From Neostapfia colusana (Eukaryota > Streptophyta > Magnoliopsida > Poales > Poaceae), in NCBI GenBank assembly GCA_030760725.1, contig JASWHV010000010.1:33795760-33859759 (forward strand): a stretch of DNA of 64,000 bases, written 5' to 3'. Below the pieces are notes generated by a model, which was not told where the DNA came from, did no database searches, and saw only the letters and a list, made by a program, of their open reading frames with translations. The number at the start of each line of letters is the position of its first letter. Within the stretch, counting starts at the first letter, position 1. Both the position numbers and the translations under genes were made by a program. Positions 11,411 to 22,065 of this stretch are shown here, in pieces.

Positions 11411-12492
11411 TGTCGGTACCCGCGATATGGGGTACCCCCGCGCACAGGGGAAAATGCCTAAGTATCTCGCCCTTCTCCGCAGTCAGAGCTCCGAAGGCGC
11501 CACGTGTCCAGCGGGGCTGGACCTCCCTATCCTCAGAGGAGAGCTCCAGGCCTACCACGTGGCCAACAGCAGCCAGACCTCCCCTCCGTGGGGAGGGCTC
11601 TGAAGGCGCCACGTGTCCCGCGGGGCCGGAGCTCCCCCTCCTCAGAGGAGAGCTCCGGGCCCGCCACATGGCCGACAGAAGCCGGACCTCCCCCCTCCGC
11701 AGGGAGAGGTCCGAAGGCTCCACGTGTCCTGCGGGGCCGGACCTGCCTCTCCTCAGAGGAGAGCTCCGGGACCGCCATGTGTCCAGAAGAACAGCGCTGC
11801 CTGCCCCCGCGCGGTAGGCAGCGGGCGTAAAGACGCACCATACCTTGCCCGTACAAGGTATTCAAGGCCCGTGCCTTCCCAAGACGCAGAGACGCGGAGC
11901 ACGCCTCTGTCAGGTGCCGTTGCGCCCAGTCGCATCGCAGACTGGCGCGCAGTGTCAGAACCTGCCAGCCAATAAACACAGCGACAAGACATCCCCTGCC
12001 GCCCCCGCCGTCATCAACCACTACGACTAGCTTGCGGCATGGGCAGGGCGGCAGAACGAAGGCTCGGAAGCCTTCGCCAGAGGCAACAACCAACATAACT
12101 GCAGATACGATAGTCGGCAGGAAATCACCCCGGGACCACCTGTCGGGTCCCGGGCCCCCCTTGTAAGCCACACGAGCCTTGGACTATAAAAAGCTCGGGT
12201 AGGCAACGTTAGCAAGGGTTTCACTCCAGAAACTGACACCCTAGGCATGACTCACCCTCAAGCTCAGGACTCCGTGTCTGAGCAACAAGCAATACAGCGA
12301 GCACCTCTGCTCACCGTGGACGTAGGGTTTTATGCTCCGGCGGCCCGAACCACGTAAAACTCACCGTGTCAAGCTCCTCCCTCACTCGTCCCTATGCTCA
12401 AGCTCTCCGCAAACGACTAGCCCATCCAAAAAAGAACCTCCGCGGGCTGCCCAGAGCAGGTCCGGGGGAAGTGTCGACCACACACTTCGACA
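11411..12492 (+). repeat. E2 5' LTR
   Basis: 1,082 bp from TGTCGGTACC to CACTTCGACA, plus orientation, with U3 palindromic modules at about 11480-11780 and a CTATAAAAAG box near 12184. The 3' LTR is outside the window, so its age cannot be estimated. Confidence 0.95.
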
Positions 12493-12494
12493 TT

Positions 12495-12513
12495 TAGCGC
12501 GCCAGGTAGGGGG
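12495..12513 (+). other. E2 primer-binding site (one mismatch)
   Basis: Reads TAGCGCGCCAGGTAGGGGG directly after the LTR. The siblings have TGG at the start, so G to A at the second position breaks the match to a tRNA CCA end. Confidence 0.75.
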
Positions 12514-12548
12514 CTTTTCCCTTGCGCGATGAGTTTTTGCCGACGAAG

Positions 12549-15094
12549 ATGACGAAGCTTCCTTCAGCGGCAAGCTCTCCACCCCCGCGTTCACGACGGA
12601 CCGTGATTAGTGGGGAATAGGTGTCGACACACTCAGGGCAGAGTGTGTCGGCGCATGCAGGGAGCCAGCAGCCGACTCCGGCAACGCCGACTCCGGCAAA
12701 GCAGGCTCCAACTAGTGTGAGATCTTCTGCAGCGCTGAGCGTTCCCCACGGGGGTGGACTAGCTGCAGCAAGAGCGCTACTGCGCAATCCTCCTGCTGGG
12801 GATGCGCCTCAGGCAGCGACCCGGCAGTGGATTCGCGAAATAGACCGTCTTGTCATCGCTGCCGTAAACCCTCGACTTCGGCGGGGACGACGCCCTGGCC
12901 AACCGGCTGTGTCGCTGACACGCACGTCAACGGTTGACGAGCAGACGGCGGACTCCAGCTCCACCAGGCCCCTATCGACGGACCTGAGGACAGAGCTGGA
13001 ACGATGCCACTTGGGCTAAGATGCCCGAGTGTTCCTCGAGCGACGACGAGAAAGGCGTCGCAACCAAGAGGCCGGCGACAGCATGACGTCAGCCTCGACC
13101 CTGCCTGAGGCGCAGACCTTCGCTACACGATCTCTGCCCCAGGCATACGCCACGCAGCATATGCCACAGCCATATGCCCTGCAAACGGCGCCCCGGTCTA
13201 TGGCGCAGCCTTTCCCATACCGGGTTACACAGTGCCTGCAGCGAACCAAGTGTTCGCGGCACCAACGCCTGCAGCAACAGGAGCAGGATGTGCGGCCCTG
13301 GCGCCCCACCTTCGCTTCGCGAGGTGGCCACGCAAGTTTCGGCCGCACCTGCCCGAGAAGTACGACGGCAGCGTCAACCCGGCGGAGTTCCTCCAGATCT
13401 ACTCCACCGCCGTACTTGCTGCAGGAGGGGATGAGGCCGTCATGGCCAACTACTTCCCCATCGCCTTGACCGGCCCAGCCCGGTCTTGGATCATGAACCT
13501 CCCCCAGGGTTTGATAACTTCCTGGGGAGAGCTATGCTGACAGTTCACTGCCAACTTCAGCAGTTCCTACACCCGGCCTGGCACGGAGCTCGACCTCCAT
13601 GCCATCCAGCAACAACGTGGAGAATCGCTGCGCTCTTTCATCCAACGGTTCTCCCAGGTATGGAACACCATCCCACATATCCAAAATGCTTCTGTGGTGG
13701 TGGCGTTCCGGCAAGGCGTTCGGGACAAGAAGATGCTCGAGAAGCTCGCGACCAGAGAGGTCCGCGACGTCTCAGAGCTGTTCAGCCTGCCAGACAAGTG
13801 CGCCAGAGCAGCAGAAGGGCGGAACTGGCACTCCCTGCCAGCCTCTGAGTCAGGAGGGCAGCCAGGATCTGGCGCCGCTTCCTATGGAAGCAGCAGGAAG
13901 ATCAAGAACCGGAGCGGTGGCAAGATGAAACCGCCGGCCGCGGCCCCCGTTGCCGCAGCAGCGGCACCCAGTGGAGCTCGGGGGCCGCGCCCCGACAAAA
14001 GGCTGCGACAGTCACCAGCTCCAGACGGTGGCCAAGGCGAGCTATGCCCCGTGCACGGCACCAGTTACCATACTGCTGCCAAGTGCCGGGAGATCCAGAA
14101 GCTCGCGGAGCGCTTCCAGAAAGGGAAGCAGCTTCTAACTGATGCCCCACCCTACCGTCAAAGGGAGGGCAAGCAGAAGGTCGATGCCCCAGACAACGTC
14201 GACCACCAGGTGGAGTTCCAGGAGCCTCAGCGCGCCGTGAAGGCGGTGCGCAATCATGAGAGCTCCAGCTCCAGTGATGACGAGCGCCAGAAGATTCTCT
14301 ACGTCATCTACGGTGGGTCCGCTGACCCCTCGTCCCGAAGCGCCGTTAAGACCCTGCGCCCAGCGGTAGCGTCGGTGGCTCCCCTCCCGAGTGCCTCGCC
14401 GCACCTAAGGTGGATGGGAACCCCCATCAGCTTCGATGCCACCGACTGCCCCAGGAACATGGCTGGGGCGGGCCAACTACCGCTCTTGGTGGCTCCCACC
14501 ATCGCCAACTTGAGGATGTACCACGTTTTGGGGGATGGCGGGGCTGGACTGAACCTCATCAGTCGCGCAGCTTTCCAGAAGCTGCAGATCCCGATGGCCA
14601 AGCTCATCCCATCGAGCCAGTTGTCAGGGGTAGGGCCAGGACAGGTCGTTCCCTACGGCCACATCAGCCTCCCGGTGACCTTTGGGGCACTGAACAGCTA
14701 TCGGCCAGAGTACATTCTGTTCAACGTGGCGGAGATCGACCTCCCCTTCAACGCCATAATTGGCACGCCAGCCCTGTACCGATTCATGGCAGTAGCCCAC
14801 TACAGCTACCTCGTCTTGAAGATGCCTACACCAACAGGCGTCCTCAGGATTCATGGAGACCGCACTGCCGCAGTGTCAGCCTTGGAAAAGCTCCAAGCGC
14901 TTGCAACAGCTAGAGCACCAACCCCTGGCAGTGCAGAACCCAACCGGCTCCACCCGGGTGCACGCCACCGTGCCTCTACCACAGCACCCCGTGTGCAACC
15001 CCTGGACGAGGGTGACGTCCCCTTGAAGCTCGTCCAAATCGGCGCCGATGCCACCAAGACCACCCGGGTAGCCGGGGGCCTGGATAGCAAATAG
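12549..15094 (+). pseudogene. gag-pro: E2 gag-protease (stops and a frameshift)
   Basis: Starts MTKLPSAASS at 12549. In-frame stops lie near 12618, 13017 and 13538, and a frameshift near 13200. From 13541 to 15094 the frame is open. It encodes the gag C-terminal half with a knuckle CPVHGTSYHTAAKC (14044-14085, spacing CX2HX4HX4C as in Tat elements), then a retropepsin with GDGGAGLNLIS (aspartate codon at 14534) and AIIGTPALYRFM. Gag and protease share one frame, as in related elements. A TAG at 15092-15094 separates it from RT. It is the only nearly whole protease in the window. Confidence 0.9.
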
Positions 15095-15246
15095 GAAGGC
15101 GCACTCGTCACCTTCCTCCAGCACAACATCGACGTGTTTGCATGGCAGCCATCGCAGATGCCGGGGATCCCTAGGGAGGTGATCGAGCACCACTTAAAGG
15201 TCTTCCACGATGCCCGGCCAGTCCAATAGAAGCCCTGCAAGCAGTC
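15095..15246 (+). pseudogene. pol: E2 reverse transcriptase, N-terminal piece
   Basis: Encodes HNIDVFAWQPSQMPGIPREV and HLKVF, the linker and start of the Tat-type RT, with an in-frame TAG near 15227. It stops at KPCKQ where E3 begins. The frame resumes at 30374 with IERQNF. Confidence 0.88.
15242..15246 (+). repeat. Target site duplication of E3 (CAGTC)
   Basis: CAGTC at 15242-15246 is repeated at 30369-30373 directly outside the two LTRs of E3. Removing E3 and one copy restores the RT reading frame of E2. Confidence 0.95.
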
Positions 15247-16371
15247 TGTCGAAGTGTTCAGTCGACACTTCCCCCGGGCCTGCACTGGGCAGCCCGCGGA
15301 GGTTCTTTTTTCGGTGGGACTAGTCTTAGCGGAATGCTTGCGCAGATGGACGAGTTAGTAAGAGCTTTACACGGCGAGTTTTACGTGGTTCAGGCCGCCG
15401 GAGCGTAAAACCCTACGTCCACGGCGAGCTATGGAGCTCGCTGTATTGCTTGCTGCTCAGGACCGGAGGCCTGAGCTCGGGGGTGAGTTACAGCTTAAGA
15501 GTGTATGGCTAGCGTATGAGTTGCAAAGTGCGAACCCAGGGGTGCGGATGGCTAGAGTCCGACCCCTGCTAACGTCGCCTACCCGAGCCTTTTATAGTCC
15601 AAGACTCGGGTGGCTTACAAGGGGGGCCGGGACCCGACAGGTGGTCCCCGGGAGATTGACTGATATCTACCGTATCTGCAGTTACGCCGGTAGTTGTCTC
15701 TGCCGAAGGCTTCTAAGTCTTCGTCTTGTAGCTCTGCCCATGTCGCATGCTAGTCGTAGAGGATGATGACGGCGGGGGCGGCATGGGATGTCTTGTCACT
15801 GCGTTTATTGGCTGTCAGGCTCTGACACTGCACGCCAGTCTGTGATGTGACTGGGCGCAACGGCACCTGACAGAGGCGTTGCTCCGCGTCTCCGCGTCTT
15901 GGGAAGGCGCGGGCCTTGAATACCTTGTACGGGCAAGGTATGGGGCGTCTTTACTCCCGCTGCCTATCGCTGGGGGGCAGGCAGCGCCGTTCTGCTGGCC
16001 ACGTGGCGGGCCCGGAGCCCTTCTCAGAAGAGAGGGGGGTCCGGCCCCGCAGGACACGTGGAGCCTTCGGACCTCTCCCCACGGAGGGGGAGGTTCGGCT
16101 TCTGTTGGCCACGTGGCGAGCCCGGAGCTCCTCTGCGAGGAGAGGGGGGTCCGGCCTCTCCGGACACGCGGCACCTTCGGACCTCTCTCCCGAGGAGGGG
16201 GAGGTCCGGCTTCTGTATGCCACGTGGTGGGCCCAGAGCTCTCCTCTGAGGAGACGGAGGTCCGGCTCCGCTGGACGCGTGGCGCCTTCGGAGCTCTCCC
16301 TGCGGAGAAGGGCGAGATCCTTAGGCATTTTCCCCTGTGCGCGGGGGTACCCCATATCGAGGGTACCGACA
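15247..16371 (-). repeat. E3 3' LTR
   Basis: 1,125 bp, ends TGTCGAAGTG at 15247 and GGTACCGACA at 16371 on the plus strand. It is about 28 bp longer than the type II LTRs because of an extra piece (AGGGGTGCGGATGGCTAGAG) around 15538-15563, downstream of the TATA box in LTR orientation. E8 shares this insertion. Confidence 0.95.
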
Positions 16372-16528
16372 GTGGCCCCCGGGCCCATCTCGGGGGAGAT
16401 AGCGAGCCCGAGGTGGGACCTTCGTCTCTTCTGATCCGTGCACTTTCTTGTCTTGAGTACTCCCTGTGCTGGCAGGGTCTTGACGGCTTCGATGTTCAGC
16501 CTCTTAGGAGAGGGTAAAGCCTGACATC
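16372..16528. other. E3 PPT-side spacer
   Basis: Short spacer between the 3' LTR and the 115-bp array. The first 20 bases beside the LTR match the PPT-side block of the siblings. The antisense ORF of type II elements is missing here. Confidence 0.6.
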
Positions 16529-17140
16529 GGAGCTCGGCCCGGCTGTGGGGGCGGAGGTCCGGAATTCATCGGAGCTCAGGCCAGCGAAGGGCGTGAGGTC
16601 CGGCATCAGCGCTCGCCTCTGAAAGAAGGGCGAGAGCTGGCCTCGGAGCTCGGCCTGGCTGTGGAGGCGGAGTCCGGAAGTCATCGGAGCTCAGGCCAGC
16701 GAAGGGCGTGAGGTCCGGCGTCAGCGCTCGCCTCTGAAAGGAGGGCGAGGGCTGGCCTCGGAGCTCGGCCTGGCTGTGGAGGCGGAGTAAGGAAGTCATC
16801 GGAGCTCAGGCCAGCGAAGGGCGTGAGGTCCGGCATCAGCGCTCGCCTCTGAAAGAAGGGCGAGAGCTGGCCTCGGAGCTCGGCCTGGCTGTGGAGGCGG
16901 AGTCCGGAAGTCATCGGAGCTCAGGCCAGCGAAGGGCGTGAGGTCCAGCATCAGCGCTCGCCTCTGAAAGGAGGGCGAGGGCTGGCCTCGGAGCTCGGCC
17001 TGGCTGTGGAGGCGGAGTCCGGAAGTCATCAGAGCTCAGGCCAGCGAAGGGCGTGAGGTCCGGCATCAGCGCTCGCCTCTGAAAGGAGGGCGAGGGCTGG
17101 CCTCGGAGCTCGGCCCAGCTGTGGGGCGGAGGTCCGGAAC
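16529..17140. repeat. 115-bp tandem repeat array
   Basis: Units begin with GGAGCTCGGC at 16529, 16645, 16760, 16875, 16990 and 17105, so there are five full copies of 115-116 bp and one partial. The units differ at only a few sites. Each holds GGAGCTC palindromes and a purine-rich AAGGGCGAG motif. The array replaces the antisense ORF region of the other elements. E8 has only about one and a half related units (54640-54830). It encodes nothing recognisable, since 115 is not a multiple of three. Confidence 0.93.
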
Positions 17141-17621
17141 TGCTCAGTGGTCCCCCCTTTCCTATCCCTTAGTCTCATTTGGCTTACTGTCCCAGGCCGG
17201 AATACCGGGCTTGGGTAATCCAGTGCACTTGGTTCCGGAGGTCAGGCCCCAGCCCCAGTCAGGGTGTAACCACCCGGCCCCCTGGTACCCAGACCGTAGC
17301 GCGGGGAGGCAGAGTGCGCATGCTTTTGGTGCAAGACCGGGCAAAGCAAGGCTCCTGACCCCCCGTTCTAGCGTAGGTCTTTTCTCGGAGGAGACCAACT
17401 GGCGGTGCAGTACCCTTATAGAGGGAGATCCAAAAGGCCACCGGGCCTCTGGCAGGTACCCCAAGCACTACCGCCTTCGGCAGGACGGCAAATATCGACT
17501 ATGCATGAGAGCAGGAAAGAGGAACTGAGTGTACAATGGACGCACACTGTCTAGAGCGTGTGGAGGTGTTCATATAAATTAATGCGTAATTTAAATAAAC
17601 ACCTAAGTAAGCATGGTGAAC
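17141..17621. other. E3 conserved noncoding region
   Basis: Holds a 100-codon frame on the minus strand (17162-17464) that is also open, at the same length, in E8 (54326-54628). AT-rich sequence near 17575-17605 (TAATTTAAATAAACAC) follows. It corresponds to the noncoding region between the integrase tail and the antisense ORF of the other elements. No domain is recognised. Confidence 0.55.
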
Positions 17622-18239
17622 TTACTGGGGTGGCGTCGGAGCGCCTGTCTTCACGCAGAGCGGGTCATGCGTGGCTTCGTCGTACGCCGGACACGGGGGG
17701 ACCCCCATGGCTATATCAGGGGGGAGCATGGCTTCGGCCCTGCATACCATGTGGAAGGGTAGTTCCCGTGACCCGGCCCTGGGAAGTCCGGCTGGCCCTC
17801 GACATGGAGGAGCCGGTATCCCCCGACGGCTCTGAGTGCGCGTCTGCACCGGTTGTGTGGGTCTGCTTGGTGTGGACTTGGCACGCATTGCATCCCTAAC
17901 CGGTTTGACGGCGTCCAGGTGGCTCTAGGTCAGTAGGAGCCATGCCGGGTGGCTTATCTGACCAACACGCGGGACGATGAGCGTTCCCAGCACTCGCCTC
18001 CTTGGACTACTGCGAGCTAGTCGCAGCCTTCCTCCTGGGTTATGCACCGCAATAGGATGTCGAGGCGCCACGCCAGTAAAGATACCAGCGCGTAGCACTT
18101 AGCCATCCGCACCACCCGTTCAGCGGATGCACGTTCATCAGGAAGGATGTCCTTCAAGGAGTTCCGGACCTCCGTGGTCCATGCATCGGGACTACTTGGG
18201 CTTCTGGATCTTGAGCACTGGGTTGCAAGGAGTCCCCAG
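17622..18239 (-). pseudogene. E3 integrase remnants
   Basis: The minus strand encodes FHMVCRAEAMLPPDIAM and AYDEATHD. These match FFMVYGAEAVLPPEITM and AYDEATQD near the end of the E6 integrase. Further right, degraded pieces resemble ILPDERASAERVVRMAK from the linker between aRH and integrase. The DDE core has been deleted and several stops are present. Confidence 0.75.
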
Positions 18240-18940
18240 TGACTCTTACGATCCTTTGGCGGCATCCAGGGCCGCCGGGACTGCCTAGCTTCGTGGCACT
18301 GGTTCAGCCCCCTTCGCCCGGCTCGGCGGGCCGGGCTGTGGACCGCAGCAACGTCCTCTCGAAGACTCCTTCGTGCACGGGGGCTCCGATGGAGGTCTTC
18401 GTTGAGAAGTTGTCAGCTGCGGCCGTGCCAGCGTGCGGTTCATGGCGCAGGTCCAAGGCGAGGAATTCTTTCTCCAACATCCGCACGTGAAGCAGATAAG
18501 CAGCTAGCTGTGGGTCATTGCAAGGGCATTCACTCTTAACTTGCTCGATAACTAGCTGGGAGTCGCCCTGTGCCAACAACTGGCGAGCGCCCAAAGACAG
18601 GACTGTCTTTTAGGCCAAAGATGAGTGCTTCATACTCTACCAAGTTGTTGGTTGCCTTGGAATTGAAACGCACCATTTACCCAGACTGCTCCCCCAATGG
18701 CATGAGAAGCAGTACGCCGGCACCGGCCCCCTGCTTTCGCGAGGAGCCGTCGAAGAAGAGCGTCCAGTGAGGCCCGGTGAAGACCGGAGCTCAGTACTTT
18801 GGTTCACCGTCTTCGCGGCCCCCTGGGTCAGCCTTCGTTGGCGTCCACTCAGCCACGAAGTCAGCCAGTGCTTGGCTCTTGTCTGTCTGACGTGGTCGGG
18901 AGCTCAGCTTGAACTCCGCCGTCTTCGGGCTGTCTTCCGG
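18240..18940 (-). pseudogene. E3 aRH (second RNase H) remnant
   Basis: The frame at 18304-18594 carries LLAQGDSQLVIEQVK and AAYLLHVRMLEKEFLALDL, plus the final AAADNFSTK block of an archaeal-type RNase H, as in E6. Upstream parts (HWTLFFDGSS, AEYEALIF equivalents) are present but broken. Its left neighbour in reading order is gag, fused directly through SQALADFVAEW. That is the same junction as in E8. Confidence 0.8.
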
Positions 18941-19162
18941 CTTCGGAGGCTAGCAGTGAGTGCCAGCTCCCCCCACCGGCTGCTCTGGCGCACTTGTCCG
19001 CCAGGCTGAAGTGCTTAGAGGCATCGCAGACCTCTTTGGTCGCAAGCTTCTCAAGCATCTTCTCGTCTCGGACACTGTCAAAGTGCCACCACCATAGAAG
19101 CACTTTGAATATGCGGGATGGTGTTGCGTACCTGGGAGAACCGCTGGATGAAGGAGCGCAGC
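18941..19162 (-). pseudogene. gag: E3 gag, distal piece
   Basis: Minus strand encodes TPSRIFKVLLWWWHFDSVRDEKMLEKLAT-type frames, corresponding to IPHIQSASVVVA and VRDEKMLEKLATREV in the siblings, with a frameshift. It ends in SEAGRQPEDGG, where the deletion joins it to the RNase H end. It is separated from the rest of gag (27238 onward) by E4. Confidence 0.85.
19158..19162 (+). repeat. Target site duplication of E4 (GCAGC)
   Basis: GCAGC at 19158-19162 recurs at 27233-27237, directly outside both LTRs of E4. Joining the flanks restores the gag sequence of E3. Confidence 0.96.
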
Positions 19163-20259
19163 TGTCGGTACCTGAGATATGGGGTACCCCCGCGCACAGG
19201 GTAAAATGCCTAAGGTACTCGCCCTTCTCCGCTGGGAGAGCTCCGAAGGCGCCACGCGTCCGGCGGGGCCAGACCTCCCTCTCCTCAGAGGAGAGCTCCG
19301 GGCCCGCCACGTGGCATACAGAAGCCGGACCTCCCCCTCTGCGGGAGAAAGGTCCGAAGACGCCACGTGTCCAGCGGGGCCGGACCTCCCTCTCCTCAGA
19401 GGAGAGCTCCGGGCCCACCACTTGGCATACAGAAGCTGGACCTCCCCCTCCGCGGGGAGAGGTCCGGAGGCTCCACGTGCCCCGCAGGCCGGACCCTTCT
19501 CTCCTCAGAGAAGGGCTCCGGACCCGCCACGTGGCCAGAAGAACGGTGCTGCCTGCCCCCGAGCGGTAGGCAGCGGGCGTAAAGGCACCCCACACCTTGC
19601 CCGTACAAGGTATTCAAGGCCCGCGTCTTCCCAAGACGCGGAAACGTGGAGCACGTGTCTGTCAGGTGCCGTTGCGCCCAGTCGCATCACAGACTGGCGC
19701 GCGGTGTCAGAACCTGCCAGCCACTAAATGCCGCGACAAGACATCCCATGCCGCCTGCGCCGTCATCAACCACTACGACTAGCATGCGGCATGGGCAGGG
19801 CGGCAAGATGAAGACTCAGAAGCCTTCGATTAGAGGCAACTACCGGCATAACTGCAGATACGGTAGATAATAGACAATCTTCCCGGGACCACCTGTCGGG
19901 TCCCGGCTCCCCTTGTAAGCCGCCCGAGTCTTGGACTACAAAAGGCTCGGGTAGGCGTCGATAGCAAGGGTTCGCATTTTGCAACTCATACGCTAGCCAT
20001 ACACTCTCAAGCTGTAACTCACCCCCGAGATCAGGCCTCTGGTCCTGAGCAGCAAGCAATACAGAAAGCTCCATAGCTCGCCGTGGACGTAGGGTTTTAC
20101 GCTCCGGCGGCCTGAACCACGTAAACTCGCCGTGTCAAGCTCTTACTAACTCGTTCCATCTGCGCAAGCTCTCCGCTAGGGACTAGCCCCTCCGAAAAAA
20201 GAATCTCCACGGGCTGCCCAGTGCAGGCCCGGGGAAAGTGTCGACCGAACACTTCGACA
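19163..20259 (+). repeat. E4 5' LTR
   Basis: 1,097 bp, TGTCGGTACC to CACTTCGACA. U3 has three modules of about 110 bp (19225-19535), each with CTCTCCTCAGAGGAGAG, GCCACGTGGC-like and GGACCTCC...GGTCC inverted repeats. The TATA box is mutated to TACAAAAG (19937-19944), while the 3' LTR keeps TATAAAAG. Confidence 0.97.
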
Positions 20260-20261
20260 TT

Positions 20262-20280
20262 TGGCGCGCCAGATAGGGGG
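20262..20280 (+). other. E4 primer-binding site
   Basis: TGGCGCGCCAGATAGGGGG, two bases after the LTR. One base (A for G) differs from the majority of siblings. The tRNA is not assigned. Confidence 0.8.
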
Positions 20281-20316
20281 CTTTTCTCCTAGCATGACGA
20301 GTTTCCGCCAACGAAG

Positions 20317-22065
20317 ATGACCAAGCTTGCTTCAGCGGCAAACTCTCCCCCTCCGCGTTCACGGCGAACCGTGACCACTGGGGAGTACATGTCGACACAC
20401 TTAGGACGGAGTGTGTCGGCACAAGCTGGTAGCCAGCAGCCGACTCCGGCAACGCCGACTCTGGCTATGCAGGCCACGACCAGTGTGAGATCTTCTGCAG
20501 CGCTGAGCGTACACCATGGAGGTGCGCTAGCTGCAGCAAGAGCGCTGCTGCGCAACCCACCTGCGGGGGATGCGCCCCATTCAGCGACCCAGCAATGGGT
20601 CTGCAAGGTGGACCGCCTCGTCGTCACCGCCGCGAACCCTCGGTTTCGGCGAGGACGGCGCCCAGGACAACCGGCTGTGTCGCTGACGCGCACACCCACG
20701 GTGGACGGGCTAACAGTGAATTCCAACTCCTCCAGGCTCCTGTCGACGGACCTGCGAAGGGAACTGGAACGGTGCCACTTGGGCCAAGACACCCGGGTGT
20801 ACCTCGAGCGACGCCGAGAAAGGCGTCGCAACCATGAGGCTGGCGACAGCATGTCGTCGGCCTCGACACAACCAGAAGGGCAGGCCTTTGCCACGCGAGC
20901 CCTGCCTCAGGCATATGCTGCGCAGCATATGCCACAACTATATGCGCCGCAGGCAGCGGCCCCGGTCTATGGTGCAGCCATGCCCATGCCGGGATACGCG
21001 GTGCCAAGTGCGAACCAAGCGTTCGCAGCGCCAGTACCTGCAGCAGCAGGTGCAGGATGTGCGGCCCTTGCACCCCACCTTCGCTTCGCAAGGTGGCCAC
21101 GCATGTTTCGCCCGCACCTGCCCGAGAAGTACGACGGCAGCGTCAACCCAGCAGAGTTCCTCCAGATCTACTCCACCGCCGTACTTGCTGCAGGAGGGGA
21201 CGAGGCTGTCATGGCCAACTACTTCCCCGTGGCCTTGACCGGCCCAGCTCGATCTTGTCTCATGAATCTACCTCAGGGGTCCATAACCTCCTGGGGAGAG
21301 CTCTGCCGGCAGTTCGTCGCCAACTTCGGCAGCTCCTACACCCGCCCCGGCACGGAGCTTGACCTCCACGCCGTCAGGCAACAACCTGGGGAGTCGCTGC
21401 GCTCTTTCATCCAGCGGTTCTCTCAGGTACGCAACACCATCCCGCATATCCAAAGTGCCTCTGTGGTGGTGGCGTTCCGGCAGGGTGTCCGGGACGAGAA
21501 AATGCTTGAGAAGCTCGCGACCAGAGAGGTCCACGACGTCTCGGAGCTCTTCAGCCTGGCGGACAAGTGCGCCAGAGCGGCTGAAGGGCGGAACTGGCAT
21601 GCTCTGCCGACCTCCGAGTTAGGAGGGCAGCCCGGGTCCGGTGCTGCTGCCTATGGGGATGGCAAGAAGACCATGAACCGGGGGAGTGGAAAGATGAAGT
21701 CACCATTCATGGCCCCCGTCGCCGCAGCTGCGACGACCAGTGGAGCTCGGGGGCCACGCCCCGACAAAAGGCAGCGGCAATCACCGGCCCCAGACAGTGA
21801 CCAAGGCGGGCTATGCCCCGTGCATGGCACCTGCAACCATACTGCTGCCGAGTGCTGGTAGATCCAGAGGCTCGCAGAGCGCTTCCGCAAAGGGAGACAG
21901 CAGAGGGCTGAAGCGCCGCCCTACCCTCAGAGGGATGGCAAACAGAAGGTCGATGCCTCAGTCACTGCTGCCCACCAGGTGGGGTTCCAGGAGCCTCAGC
22001 GTGTCATAAAGACAGTGCATGACAGTGAGGACTCCAGTTCCGACGGTGACAGGCCAGGGCGTTAG
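20317..22065 (+). pseudogene. gag: E4 gag (one in-frame stop)
   Basis: A 582-codon frame from ATG 20317 (MTKLASAANS) to TAG 22063-22065. It is interrupted only by TAG at 21859-21861, right after the knuckle CPVHGTCNHTAAEC, where E7 has GAT. Order: Pro/Ala/Ser-rich N-terminus (about 1-240), capsid-like block with HLPEKYDGSVNPAEFLQIYS and SWGELCRQFVANFGSS, a helical region ending DKCARAAEGRNWH, a basic linker, knuckle, acidic tail SSSDGD. The upstream 514 codons are open, so a Gag lacking only its tail could still be made. Type II by VHHGG and HSATQQWV. Confidence 0.92.

Noticed and set aside
11411..12492. First impression of two separate LTR families, one ending TGTCGAAGTG and one ending TGTCGGTACC
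   Set aside because: Continuous copies with PBS at one end and PPT side at the other show that these are the two ends of one ~1.1-kb LTR.
19225..19535. Regularly spaced palindromic repeats resembling a CRISPR array
   Set aside because: The units are contiguous ~110-bp tandem repeats in LTR U3 without unique spacers, in a plant genome.
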